Shown here: positions 1 to 9,736 of the stretch, piece by piece
Numbering within the stretch: position 1 is the first letter of the stretch
Layout of the letters: every line of letters begins with the position of its first letter
Assembly: GCA_002286855.1 (NCBI GenBank)
Contig: NRSV01000059.1
Location: 124,001 to 188,000, forward strand
Source: Bipolaris cookei
Lineage: Eukaryota > Ascomycota > Dothideomycetes > Pleosporales > Pleosporaceae
Length of the DNA stretch: 64,000 bases
Direction: 5' to 3'
Notes under the pieces: model-generated
Told to the model about the DNA's origin: nothing
The model's input: only the letters and a program-made list of their open reading frames with translations
The model's database searches: none
Program-made: the position numbers and the translations under genes

Positions 1-120
1 TCACGAGAGGTCTGCATAGAGCGTTGTTGTCGCGGCATTGTGGTGGTTGTGCGGAGAATCGTGTCAGGTTTGGTGGGGTGGGCCACTTACTGGGGTGGGC
101 CGCTTACTGGTGGAACACGT
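1..120. mobile_element. Right end of a pogo/Fot1-like DNA transposon (cut by window edge)
   Basis: The last bases read ACGT followed by a TA target. Two tandem 17-bp copies of a GGTGGGCC-type motif lie at 77-93 and 94-110 with one mismatch. The same terminal sequence, inverted, opens the element at 2124, which fixes the family. The element body lies left of the window. The TA it hit lies inside an LTR, because the sequence from 121 resumes the LTR end that is also seen near 22930-22966. The outermost bases 1-60 match the inverted stretch near 2160-2220, so the inverted repeat is about 100 bp. Confidence 0.8.
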
Positions 121-382
121 TACCAGGCATCGGTAACCTTTGGGCAGCCCCTCACATTTTGTATTCGATCCTCTTTGAGCAGCTGGTGCGGCCGTCCCCC
201 AGTGCTCTATCAACGGACAATTACAAGACCTGCTTCCAAGCTGTTAGCACACGACAATGGAACGGACTACAAGGATTACTCCGCAGTAGTAACAGGTAGC
301 CGTTGTGGCCGTCCCCCGTACCTAACGAGAGCGACGCTAGTGTAGGGACCACAACGATTGAACGCCTACCCAAGCAATCATA

Positions 383-1330
383 ATGGAAATGGACAGTTCT
401 TACCAGGTCCCAAGAGCACAACAAGGGAATGAAGAATATTCACAACCACCGGATGAAAACACTATGACGACAATGTAACAGATGATGCAGCAAATGATGC
501 AACAGATGATGCAACAAATGAATGAACTTATGACACGAATCGAGAGGGTTGAGAAGAAGGAACCAACTACAGTAGCCACTAACCCCACATCTACTATGTC
601 AGTGGTTACGCCTCCTTCAGCCCCTAACCACTCGTATCAGCAAAAAGGACTGGAGGATCCAGAAGCGTTCGGTACTCGAAACCAGTATCCGTCATGGAAA
701 TACCAGATTGAGACGAAGCTGAGATCAGAACCTTAACGATCTCACACGAGCCACTTGGCGATCGACTACATTTTTAGCCGTACTACAGGTGATGCCAGGG
801 TACGAATTTTCCCCTAAGTGTCATTGCGTGCAGCTTCAAGCACTGTCGATGAGTTCTTCTAATACCTCGACGGCGCCTTCAAGGATGCGCACATGGCCGA
901 GACGGCGGGGAACAAGCTCCAGCACATGCGACAAAAAAACAGACAACGTGCGCGACTTCATACAGGATTTTAACAAGGAAGCGCTTACTGCCAGTTTGTT
1001 CGATCACGCTATCCTCAAAAGCATGTTCCTGGACTCTTTAACCCACGAATTGCGGGCGGCCCTTGCAGGCACCATCCTCCCAGAAAGCACAACGATCGAA
1101 GAGATGCAGTCGCACATTGCTGTCTCAGATAACCTCTGGCGCCTCAAGCTGAGGAACAAAAAGAAAACTACCTCTCGTTACACGACGCATTCCCTATGAC
1201 CCCATCTCCAGACGCCATGAACTGGGAACCAAGCCAAACGCAGACTTAACGAGCCAAATGAGTCTCGCAAAAAGAGATCGACAGAAGACGGGAAGAAGGA
1301 TTATGTTTGCGCTGTGGCATCAGAAAAAAA
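383..1330 (+). pseudogene. Gag-like remnant of the LTR element
   Basis: The reading starts at ATG 383, has an in-frame TAA at 476, then a methionine/glutamine repeat and a basic-acidic coiled-coil-like stretch to the stop at 734-736. In a shifted frame, 960-1190 encodes a piece rich in Leu/Ala that resembles the capsid part of fungal gag proteins. A CxxC fragment near 1305-1320 may be the rest of a zinc knuckle. Several frameshifts and stops show that it is dead. The identification rests on overall layout, not on a strong motif. Confidence 0.45.
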
Positions 1331-1576
1331 GCACCTCATCAATTCCTGCAGACAAAAGCCTGCACAGAAGCCAGCGCATCAGCCAATTCGAGCTGCAATG
1401 ACAACAAGGAAGCGAAAGGAATCGATGGAAGACCATTGCGGTCTTGACAATACAACAGCGATTGACTCGGACAGCGAGTCGGAAAAAGAGTAGCTCCTGA
1501 TCAAAGGCGCGATCAAGAGCATGCACGAGTAAGCAAGGACACGATGGAAGAATGAGACAAATTCAAGAAAGAGCAC

Positions 1577-1930
1577 ATGCTAGCACCACCAATGACAAAA
1601 CACGTACTAGTCAATCAATCAAAGTTCACGTCAGCACTAACTGACTCTGGATGCCTCTCCTACGCTCTCATTACCCGTTCTTTCGTACGACGAGCCAAAC
1701 TCGAGCGCATATCTATTCCATGTAAGCCGATCGTGGGTGTCAACGATCAAGTGAGTTGGGTAGATGAAGTCGCGAAATTTTCGTTTGACATGAATGGCTA
1801 CACGGAGACTGGGCTTGTATACGTTACGCCGAACGACGCTGAAGACATTATCCTAGTACGCCCATAGATGAACTGGAACAAAGTCACAATTGCTCCCGCG
1901 AAGAAGTCAATACCGTGTACGGACACTGAA
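1577..1930 (+). pseudogene. Retropepsin-like fragment of the LTR element
   Basis: The 96-residue open frame carries a DSG active-site-like triplet in a hydrophobic context (ALTDSGCLS), as in retroviral-type aspartic proteases. A downstream stretch ends in a hydrophobic VRP, followed by a TAG at 1865-1867. The piece follows the gag-like region in the expected order. It is interrupted before any reverse transcriptase and runs into a transposase relic near 1978. Assignment as a protease is plausible but rests on one short motif and on position. Confidence 0.45.
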
Positions 1931-1977
1931 TGCCTGGTGACACCGAACGTCCCAGCAGCCCCAAAACAGGAGAACGT

Positions 1978-2121
1978 TTCTCATATAACCAAGTTGCTGC
2001 GAAATACAATATTGATCGCTCTACGCTGCGCCGCAGACACCAGGGGTTACAGGCCCCACGAGACACCCAGCCATCAAATGGACGCAAGCTCAGCCCACAA
2101 CAGGAGTCAGAGCTTATACTA
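1978..2121 (+). pseudogene. N-terminal helix-turn-helix relic of a pogo transposase
   Basis: The stretch encodes YNQVAAKYNIDRSTLRRR followed by a LSPQQE segment. This is the Psq-type helix-turn-helix found at the start of pogo/Fot1 transposases; compare the intact copy at 61088. The reading stops exactly where another element inserts (TA at 2122-2123, ACGT from 2124). It is therefore an older transposase interrupted by that insertion. Confidence 0.65.
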
Positions 2122-2369
2122 TAACGTGTTCCACCAGTAAGCGGCCCACCCAACCAAACTTGACGCTCCGCTCTGCACAACCACCACCATGCCGTGACAA
2201 CAACGCTCTACACAGACTTCTTGTGAAGGTAGAGTTCTTCTAGCATCTTGTGCGCTTCAAGAGAAACATATTACAAGCCAGCGTCAAGCTGCCATGCTAT
2301 ACGACGCTCCGACGACGTCTCTGCGGTACCCAGCTATGATCAGAGACAGCCTCTGTCAATCGCAAGCTG

Positions 2370-3774
2370 CAGTACTAGCTCAAAAGTCTGTTCCCCTGAG
2401 CACGGGCCTACCCCACCATCCCAATTCCCATAGAGTAGTCTCTTCTTTAACACCAAACAACTCCATCCAAATGAGATCTTTTTGCACTGAAATTTCGCGT
2501 AATCGAATACCAGGTGGTGAATTGTCAGAAGCGGAACGCATATATATCTTGGCACAAGCGGAGGCTGGATGCGGAACGACAGAAATCGCGGCGCGTCTGA
2601 GCTGCTCGCGACGCGCAGTATCCAACGTTATCCACCGATGGGAAACCGAAGGCACCTACATAAAGCGCGATCGGATAGGAACCGCACCATAAAAACTAAT
2701 AGATACACTTAACGATCAACGCAATTCGAGTATATTGATTACGAAAATCATAAAATACAGATATCCTAATAATCAGCCAGAGCAACTAAATGAGAAGTAC
2801 CACAGCCACAAACCAAACATAAAATCTAACGAGCACAATCAACGTTACTGCTCCATAGATAACATATACAAGAAGCAAACAGAGCAGAACTTTTATCCAA
2901 CAAGAAATCAACACTAACGATATACACATTTTTAGCGCAGCGATTGGCGATAAAAACAATTTCACGTGGAGATGAGCAGACATAGATATTTATTAGAAGA
3001 GAAGTATATTTCAGAGACAGTGAGTATCGCACCAGCGAGACTGCATCAGCTATATTGGATGAGAAGATTACCAAGCAAATGGTCTCATATAAATGATAAA
3101 GAAACCATTCCTACATAGAGAAGACCGGCAGCCCGCTCCGTATGGGTGGCTGGCAATCTGGATAGTTCTCGATGGTGTTGTAGGCCGGTAGCTCTCTGGT
3201 GATCATGAAACGAGGCTCATCACGGCGTCGAGCTGGATATACGGCACGGAGCTACTTAAAAGCGCTTAAGGAAGGGCTACTACCGAACTATAGATCCGGC
3301 GAGCTATTTATGCGGGATAACGAGCGTATCCACACTGCTCGAATCTCACAACAGTGGTTGAGAATTCATGGGATAGAAACGATTGACTGGCCACCATATT
3401 CTCCAGATCTCAACCCTATCGAGCACCTCTGGTGGGCACTTAAAAAGAAACTTCATGAGCTTTATCCCGAGTTTGACTACATAGGCGACACAAATATTGA
3501 GTGAGAGCAGTTTGAAAATGGGTTGCGCGAGGCGTGGTCAGCCATACCTGATTCTTTGATTACGAAGCTAATTTTGAGTATGCCGCGCCGCCTCGCCGCT
3601 GTCCGTAGAGCAAAAGGATATTAAACAAAATACTGAGATCTGTAGCTACAGTTTTATTATTTCAAAATTATTTTTGGACTTAGTTTGGTGGAGTTGCATA
3701 GCGTTGAAATTGTGGGAAAAAAGTGGTGATGGTGGCCCGAGCGCTTAGCGGCACAGACTTTTGGAGTGTGACTG
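2370..3774 (+). mobile_element. Tc1/mariner-type transposon, degenerate
   Basis: It begins CAGTACTAGCTC and ends with the complementary ...GAGTGTGACTG. The inverted repeats share CAAAAGTCTGT and a CCACCATC stretch. A TA follows on the right (3775-3776); the left copy has decayed to TG. The coding sequence is a helix-turn-helix piece and a DDE-domain piece separated by about 500 bp of A-rich, stop-filled sequence. A related end is present at 57019. It sits inside the pogo element 2124-5010. Confidence 0.8.
2471..3624 (+). pseudogene. Tc1/mariner transposase pseudogene
   Basis: Frame 2471-2692 encodes an N-terminal helix-turn-helix (GELSEAERIYILAQAEAG, then SCSRRAVSNVI). Frame 3199-3504, extended past a TGA at about 3502 to 3624, encodes the catalytic C-terminal half. 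It has MRDNERIHTA with the second catalytic Asp, then WPPYSPDLNPIEHLW with the terminal catalytic Glu, ending in a SMPRRLAAVRRAKGY tail typical of fungal Tc1 transposases. The part that should carry the first catalytic Asp (about 2700-3190) is unrecognisable. The product cannot be functional. Confidence 0.85.
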
Positions 3775-3777
3775 TAT

Positions 3778-5010
3778 CAGCTACTGAAGAGCATTCGCTT
3801 GTTCAGTGGATCCTAGACCTTGACCGACGCGGTTTTACGCCCTATATTATTGACGTGCGGTAAATGGCAGACACTCTACTCGCTGCGCGTGGCCAAGACC
3901 CACCTCCACAGCCTGATGGCAAGAACTAGGTGTCGCGCTTTATCCAGAGCCAGCCAGAGCTTCAGACAAAGTGGACTAGAAGATTGCATAGTCAGCGCGC
4001 CTCCTGCGAGGATTCTATCGCAATTACAGCCTGGTTCATGCTAGTAGAGGAGACACATCAGACGTACGGCGTCCTAGACCAAGACATCTACAAATTTGAC
4101 GAGACTGGATTTGCAATGGGCGTCGCTAGCACGTCTAAGGTATGAGCTTGGTGTGGAGTGGGTGAAGCACTTCAATCAGCATACGACGGCTTGGACAGCT
4201 GGAGTCTATCGGCTTTTTATCCTAGACGGCCATAGTAGCCACGCTACGCCAGAGTTCGACCAGTACTGTACAGAGAACAAGATCATCACTCTCTATATGC
4301 CGCCTCACACCTCCCATCTCCTCCAACCTCTAGACGTGAGCTGCTACTCCCCTCTTAAGCGCGCATACGGTCGTGAGGTTGAGGAGCTCGCCCGCCAAGG
4401 CGTCTACCACGTTGACAAGATAGACTTCCTTACAACCTGTACGCGGATCCGACCGATAGTGTTTACGCAGCAGAACATCCAGGCTGGCTTTCAAGCAATA
4501 GGGCTTGTACCTCCTTGTCCATATCGTGTCCTATCGTCGCTCACAGTAGCTAGAACACCGTCTCCATTACAGACAGCTGCAGAAAACAATCTTGCAGCAC
4601 AGGCAGCAGCCCAGACAGAGACACCACATACAGTAGCAGAGCTTCAGCAGCAGGTACGCTATCTCCAAGAGCGACTGCGCCGGCAGCCAGAGAGCCCAAC
4701 AAGCGTTGCGATACGCCAGCTTGCTAAGGGCGCCCAGCTTGCGATACAATCAGCAACGATACTTGCAGAGGAGAATAAGAAGCTACGTGTAGAAAATCAG
4801 TGTCAACAACGAAAGCAGAATCAACAGCGTCAATATATTGCTTCTGGTGGGGTGCTCCAGGTGTGGCAGGCTCAGCAGCTTGCTGCAGAGGCAGAAAGGA
4901 TGGTCATGGGCACTCAGAGCCAGACTGGTGAGCGACGTCAGCGCGCACCGCCGACGTGCACAAAGTGCCACGTTAAAGGACACACTCGCACTTCATGTAG
5001 AGCTGTATGA
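3778..5010 (+). pseudogene. Pogo-type DDE transposase pseudogene with zinc knuckle
   Basis: The reading resumes as EEHSLVQWILDLDRRGF, matching the middle of the intact copy at 61088. It meets stops near 3868 and 3928. FDETGF (first catalytic Asp) lies near 4097-4114. A deletion and frameshift remove the piece before the second Asp (ILDGHSSH, about 4219-4242), and the third Asp lies in LLQPLDVS. A coiled coil follows, then CTKCHVKGHTRTSC, a CX2CX4HX4C knuckle, and the stop at 5008-5010. The stops and the deletion make it inactive. Confidence 0.85.
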
Positions 5011-5016
5011 ACAATT

Positions 5017-5241
5017 AGTTTTGTTAAGCCGATCAGAAAGGCGCTGAAAAGGTATATTATAGGCAGCAGCAGCAGCAACGCGTCATATAGTCTTAAATTG
5101 GCCTGTAAAAAAAGCCTGAAGAGCTAGAATAATTCTACCTTCTCGCTGAGTTAGAAAATCCTTATGTTGTTGATGCATAGTGTTTCGTACATGAAGTTCG
5201 CAATGCTAAGAAAAAGCGTCCGGCTCGGTGATGGAATACGT
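5017..5241 (-). mobile_element. Terminal fragment of an A/B-family pogo element
   Basis: Read on the minus strand this is the transposase N-terminus: the LSDRLNK-like stretch and an AAAYN helix-turn-helix. It is followed outward by the GTCCGGCTCGGTG terminal motif and ACGT at 5238-5241. It matches the ends of A1, A2 and B but carries only one copy of the 17-bp motif and no body. It probably comes from a deleted or inverted-duplicate derivative like B, abutting the end of the 2124 element. Confidence 0.65.
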
Positions 5242-5302
5242 CAAGTAGATTAAAATATTCTTCTTCTAACTCATCGCTATCTACCACATCCTCTCGTTCT
5301 AC

Positions 5303-6909
5303 TTAGCAGGTGCGAGAATTGTGTCCAATTTGGCTGCAACGTCCACAGCGCCGTTCACTGCGCACTCTCTTCGCAGGCGTTGCACTGTCGTTACGGCTAC
5401 CACCCTCTACCTCAGCCACTTGATCAGCCACCTGATCAACTGTAAGAGTCTCTTCTGCCTGTAAGTAGCGCCGCTTATGAGTTTCTTGCTTTGTTGCTTC
5501 TTCAATTGTAGCCTCAAGGCAATGGATTATTTCTCGCATTAATACCATTTCATGAGCTATCTGCTGGACTCCTTTACTAAGATGCCGCACCTGCTCATCA
5601 AGAGAACTTGTAGGAGAACCTTTCTGGATTTGTACGCGGTTTCGAACAAGCATAGCCTGCGCCTCAATTCCGTGCGCGTTGCGCGGCGTTTTTCGGGTCT
5701 CAGGTAGTGCTCTCTTGCGCTGGTGGAGTCGACATACGCAGCACAACGTTAAGCTGTGATAAAACAACGTAATAATCGTGTGGCGTAAGTCTAGCACCTC
5801 GAAACCCTCCGCAGATGTTTTCTGGTATAATAGTCTTGTAATAGGCCTTTTTGAACGCTGGTAGGAAGGTTTCTTTGCTGATATGGTGGATACGATTGCG
5901 TGCCAAGACTGAGACAGCGTCACCATACGCGCGCTTCAACGGCGAGAAGCAGTCTAAATCAAGAGGCTGTAAGAAGTGAGACAAGTGGGCGGCGTTTAAA
6001 GCATGCAGGTATAGTTCTCCTTGCAAAATTCTTGGAACTTGAGAGATTGGTGGCTTTCATGGCCGTCAAGAACAAGCAGGCGACGTGTGCCGACAACGCG
6101 AGTCTTTGTGTCAGCGTCAAAGTGTTTTGGCCATGCAAAGCCTAGCTCGTTATTCGTCTAGCCATTTTCACTAACTGCAATCGCCCAATCGCGTGAAATA
6201 TTTACTTCTCGTACCAAGCAGATAGATAATACTAGCCAGCAAAGATGAGAAATGGTGGGACTGCCCAGCCAGCTGCGTTGATTGCAGTGATCAGCGTCAC
6301 CCACTCACGATTGTCTGGCTGGATAGCCTTCGGCTGGCTTCTTCTTTCCGACGCTGTAATAACAAGCTGAGTTGTGATCTTGTCCATCAAAAAGCCAACT
6401 CCGTCGAAGTTAAAGACATCCTCATCACAGATGCCGTACTTGGCCTATGTCTGCTCTATAAGCTCAAACCAGCTCTTGATTAAGACTGGATCTTCGCACA
6501 GAGCTCTCTGCCTATCGTACGCCCGATTAAAACGAGTCGTAAGGGAGTCTGTACGCCTGATGAAGTTAGCTGGCCATTTCTGCCCAACCTGTCTAGCGCC
6601 GTGCGCAGCCAGCAGCTTATTGGCCATATCGCGCACAGCAGTGTAGGTAGGCGCAAATCCACATAAATTTAGGTCAAGGATATAATCGACTATCACCTCC
6701 TCTTCTAGCTTAGTGAGCTTCTTTGAGTTGGGCTGGCAATCGCGTCGCGCAGGGACACCAGCGCGTCGGCGGCGGATCGTTCGTTCAGACATGCTAAAGA
6801 TAGCAGCAGCGTGACGATTACTCTGTATCTGGTGGGAATCAATAGAAGAGATAGCAAGCTGGATATTTGATTCATTTGAAGCTAACAGAGTAGCGCTACG
6901 TTGAGCCAT
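5303..6909 (-). pseudogene. Pogo-type DDE transposase pseudogene (family D)
   Basis: It starts at ATG 6909. The Psq helix-turn-helix is present (RHAAAIFSMSERTIRRRRAG), then a CENP-B-type domain up to WFELIEQT and a stop at about 6447. Homology continues in the same region through a changed FDGVGF (normally FDETGF), with TAG/TAA stops around 6230. The later part is readable at 6026-5700 (LQPLDLDCFSPLKRAYGD with the third catalytic Asp) and, after a frameshift, at 5670-5303. That part includes a coiled coil and CGRCSQIGHNSRTC at the end. The second catalytic Asp region is damaged near 6040. Confidence 0.85.
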
Positions 6910-6990
6910 TGGTTGTTAAGATGGGAGAGGTGTGCAAAGTTGGTGGGGTGCGGCGCTCGCTTGCCTGTGGTGCTCGCTTGTCCACGACGT
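5303..6990 (-). mobile_element. Pogo/Fot1-like element, family D, left end missing
   Basis: The right end is ACGT at 6987-6990 before TA (6991-6992). Reading inward on the minus strand, the first 17-bp motif starts 8 bp in (6982-6966) and a second copy with three C/T differences follows at once (6965-6949). The motif differs in sequence from that of A and B. The body carries one decayed transposase gene. No matching inverted repeat is visible before 5303, so the opposite end is truncated. Confidence 0.75.
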
Positions 6991-7042
6991 TAATATCGTA
7001 TAGAGCGTCAGCACTCAGCTACAGCAAGTGTCAGCGCAGCTA

Positions 7043-7466
7043 ACGTGCGGGATCAGTGAGCTGGGCAGATCAGTAAGCTGGCCGCCCGAAAAACCACCAA
7101 AAATCGCAAAAACTGACCCTTGCAAATTCAACAACGCCTAGATAATAAACTCTATAAATCTAATGGTAGCCTTTTCTACTTACTTTGAAGCTCTTACTAG
7201 GATTCTAGACAAATAGACCTTTGGGGGACTGAGATATTGAGATTTTATCAAGTTTTAGCCCCCAAATCACTAGATCTGGAGATCTACTAAATTAAGTATT
7301 TACTTACTAAGCCTAGAGCTTCAAGGTAAGTAAGAGAGGCTAGAGTTAGATTTATAGAGTTTATTATCTAGGCGTTGTTGAATTTGCAAGGGTCAGTTTT
7401 TGCGATTTTTGGTGGTTTTTCGGGCGGCCAGCTTACTGATCTGCCCAGCTCACTGATCCCGCACGT
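7043..7466. mobile_element. Foldback MITE with ACGT ends and TA target duplication
   Basis: TA (7041-7042) precedes ACGTGCGG and ...CCGCACGT is followed by TA (7467-7468). The outer 121 bp on each side (7043-7163 and 7346-7466) are near-perfect inverted repeats. Weaker pairing continues about 35 bp inward, so most of the 424 bp can fold on itself. Tandem 17-bp motifs sit at 7051-7067 and 7068-7084 (GATCAGTGAGCTGGGCA and a close variant). No coding capacity is present. The terminal layout indicates that a pogo-type transposase mobilised it, but its own autonomous partner is not in this window. Confidence 0.85.
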
Positions 7467-7718
7467 TAATGTAGCTTATTACTAAGCTACGCCTTAGCAC
7501 GGATATCAAATCCCAATGAAATTTAACCAAACGATATTAGTAAGCCGATTCACCCCCATCATCGCTTCAGACGTCATTAGAGCAAACGCAGGCAGTTAAA
7601 AGTGTGGATGGTGTTTATTAATGATTGCTAACGTGGTCTATATACATCAGATGCCCCCAAAGCCAAAATCTAGTCAAAATTCTCGGTTTCCCTATAATCC
7701 ATACATAGTAAAGGGGTA
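7467..7718. other. Short spacer between two transposons
   Basis: About 250 bp without a credible reading frame. A small inverted repeat (GTAGCTTA, 4-base loop, TAAGCTAC) lies near 7474-7493. Nothing else was recognised. Confidence 0.5.
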
Positions 7719-7798
7719 ACGTAAAGCACCACCGAGCCGGACACACCACCGAGCCGGACACTTTTTCTTGGCATCGCGAACATCACTTGCAAAGTAAC

Positions 7799-9479
7799 AT
7801 GTCCCAACTACGTAAAGATACATTAACTCAGAGAGAAGGCAGAATTACTCTTGCTATTCAGGCCTATCGTACGGGCCAGTTTAAGAGCATTCGACGCGCT
7901 GCTGCTGTCTACAACGTTCCTTTTCAGCGGCTTTCTGATCGGCTTAACAAAATCACTTTTCGACCCCAGATATCTCCAAACTGCCGCAAACTAACTATAA
8001 TTGAAGAGCAAACAATTGTACGATATATCCTTGATCTAGACTCACGAGGATTTGCTCCCCGACTGTGTGAGGTAGCGGATATGGCAGAGAAACTACTGCG
8101 CGTACGAGATGGCCAACCTTTAGGCAAGAACTGGGCAGAGCGATTTGTATCGCGTTCGGACGAGCTTAAAACAGCTTTCAATCGAGCAAAGGACCGCCAG
8201 AGAATACAGCAGGAAGATCCAGAGGTTATTAACGCGTGGTTTGAGCTTGTACGAGNNNNNNNNNNNNNNNNNNNNNNNNNNNNNNNNNNNNNNNNNNNNN
8301 NNNNNNNNNNNNNNNNNNNNNNNNNNNNNNNNNNNNNNNNNNNNNNNNNNNNNNNNNNNNNNNNNNNNNNNNNNNNNNNNNNNNNNNNNNNNNNNNNNNN
8401 NNNNNNNNNNNNNNNNNNNNNNNNNNNNNNNNNNNNNNNNNNNNNNNNNNNNNNNNNNNNNNNNNNNNNNNNNNNNNNNNNNNNNNNNNNNNNNNNNNNN
8501 NNNNNNNNNNNNNNNNNNNNNNNNNNNNNNNNNNNNNNNNNNNNNNNNNNNNNNNNNNNNNNNNNNNNNNNNNNNNNNNNNNNNNNNNNNNNNNNNNNNN
8601 NNNNNNNNNNNNNNNNNNNNNNNNNNNNNNNNNNNNNNNNNNNNNNNNNNNNNNNNNNNNNNNNNNNNNNNNNNNNNNNNNNNNNNNNNNNNNNNNNNNN
8701 NNNNNNNNNNNNNNNNNNNNNNNNNNNNNNNNNNNNNNNNNNNNNNNNNNNNNNNNNNNNNNNNNNNNNNNNNNNNNNNNNNNNNNNNNNNNNNNNNNNN
8801 NNNNNNNNNNNNNNNNNNNNNNNNNNNNNNNNNNNNNNNNNNNNNNNNNNNNNNNNNNNNNNNNNNNNNNNNNNNNNNNNNNNNNNNNNNNNNNNNNNNN
8901 NNNNNNNNNNNNNNNNNNNNNNNNNNNNNNNNNNNNNNNNNNNNNNNNNNNNNNNNNNNNNNNNNNNNNNNNNCACCACAAGAAGCTCAGCTAGAAACAC
9001 CCTGGGAGTCTAAAACCCCTAGCAATTCGTACGAATTTGGATCACAGTCGAAGCTTGTGAGAGATCCTTTCGTACGATCACCAACTGCTGCACAAGAAGG
9101 CTTCTCAAAGCTTATTAAAGGAGCTGAGGAGATGCTACATGAGAATGTGCTTATGAAGGCCCGCATACGAGAGCTTGAAGAGCAATTAGCTGAGGTAACA
9201 AAGCGCCGAGGGCGTAAAAGAAAGCGAATTCAGACAGGCGGGACACTAGACTTTGGTGCAGGAGCATCGCAGGCAGCTGAAAATGCTGCTACTGGTCGTA
9301 CGGCATCAAAGAAGGCGCGTGGTGGGGGTAGTCAAGAAAAGGCTCTACCAGGTCAACGGCACTGTGGAACCTGTGGGAGAGTGGGCCATAACGCCCGTAC
9401 GTGCCAAAAAGATGTAGAAGAAGATTCTCTATCAGATACAAGTGAGTTGTATAACGCATCTATAGCTAGTGTAGAGTAA
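7799..9479 (+). CDS. Pogo-type transposase, element A1 (interrupted by N run)
   Basis: It starts at ATG 7799. The first 152 codons give a Psq helix-turn-helix (RRAAAVYNVPFQRLSDRL) and a CENP-B-type DNA-binding domain ending near WFELVR. The N run hides the whole DDE core. After it come a coiled coil, a basic KRRGRKRKR stretch, and the knuckle CGTCGRVGHNARTC, with a TAA at 9477-9479. The stated gap length breaks the frame (1681 nt). The length expected from A2 plus B, 723 nt, gives 561 residues in frame. The gene may be intact, but this cannot be seen here. Confidence 0.75.
8256..8973. other. Assembly gap of 718 N
   Basis: Undetermined bases. They correspond to 583 bp in A2 (18944-19526, itself containing one N) plus about 140 bp missing there, that is about 723 bp. 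The gap size is therefore a near-correct estimate but not exact. Open frames that run through the Ns are artefacts. Confidence 0.95.
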
Positions 9480-9736
9480 TTCGAGTTTTCGTACATGAAG
9501 TTCGTGATGCCAAGAAAAAGTGTCCGGCTCGGTGGTGTGTCCGGCTCGGTGGTGCTTTACGTTATATATCTCTCCTAGCAGTTTTTTTGAACACCAGTGC
9601 AAATGTTGCGCCTAAAAAGACAAGCGTGTCAGCGCCCATTTGCGCTGAGGATGCACCCATATAGTTCGCTCATCCGACGCCGTGTGATGCAAAAGGAACA
9701 AAGGAAATCATGCGGACAGAGTGAAAGGCATGTTGC

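Larger units (their letters stand above)
121..1975 (+). mobile_element. Decayed LTR retrotransposon fragment (LTR end, gag, protease)
   Basis: The first 36 bases (121-156) match the 3' end of the solo LTR at 22730-22966 and stop at the same CTCACA. This marks the LTR/internal boundary. A gag-like reading follows from about 383 and a retropepsin-like piece sits at about 1577-1930. No reverse transcriptase or integrase is visible. The right limit is uncertain, since the sequence passes into a transposase relic by about 1978. It is flanked on both sides by pogo-type elements, so it is the oldest layer of a nested stack. Assignment to a superfamily (Ty3 or Ty1) is not possible from what remains. 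Confidence 0.6.
2124..5010 (+). mobile_element. Pogo/Fot1-like element split by a Tc1-type insertion
   Basis: The left end is ACGT at 2124 after a TA (2122-2123), with its first 17-bp motif 8 bp in. The inverted repeat matches the element end at 1-120. An N-terminal transposase relic follows at about 2230-2369 (RQAAMLYDAPTTSL, the Psq helix-turn-helix). A 1405-bp Tc1-type element then interrupts, and the transposase resumes at 3777. Joining the flanks across the insertion restores the conserved RKL...EE segment, which proves the nesting. No right inverted repeat was found after 5010, so the right end is lost or replaced. Confidence 0.7.
7719..9562 (+). mobile_element. Pogo/Fot1-like element A1 (contains assembly gap)
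   Basis: TA (7717-7718) and TA (9563-9564) flank ACGT ends. Perfect tandem 17-bp motifs CACCACCGAGCCGGACA start at 7727 and 7744, and the inverse is at the right end. The known 537 bp on the left and 589 bp on the right read identically to the copy A2 at 18355-20063, which lies in opposite orientation. The central 718 bases are N. Such close identity suggests recent movement. Confidence 0.9.

Noticed and set aside
6991..7466. Considered whether the hairpin at 7043-7466 could be a CRISPR-like or viral structure
   Set aside because: TA duplication, ACGT ends and the 17-bp motif explain it as a MITE; there are no spaced direct repeats.
7924..9000. Long open frames crossing the N run on several frames
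   Set aside because: They exist only because N codons cannot be stops; not evidence of coding.
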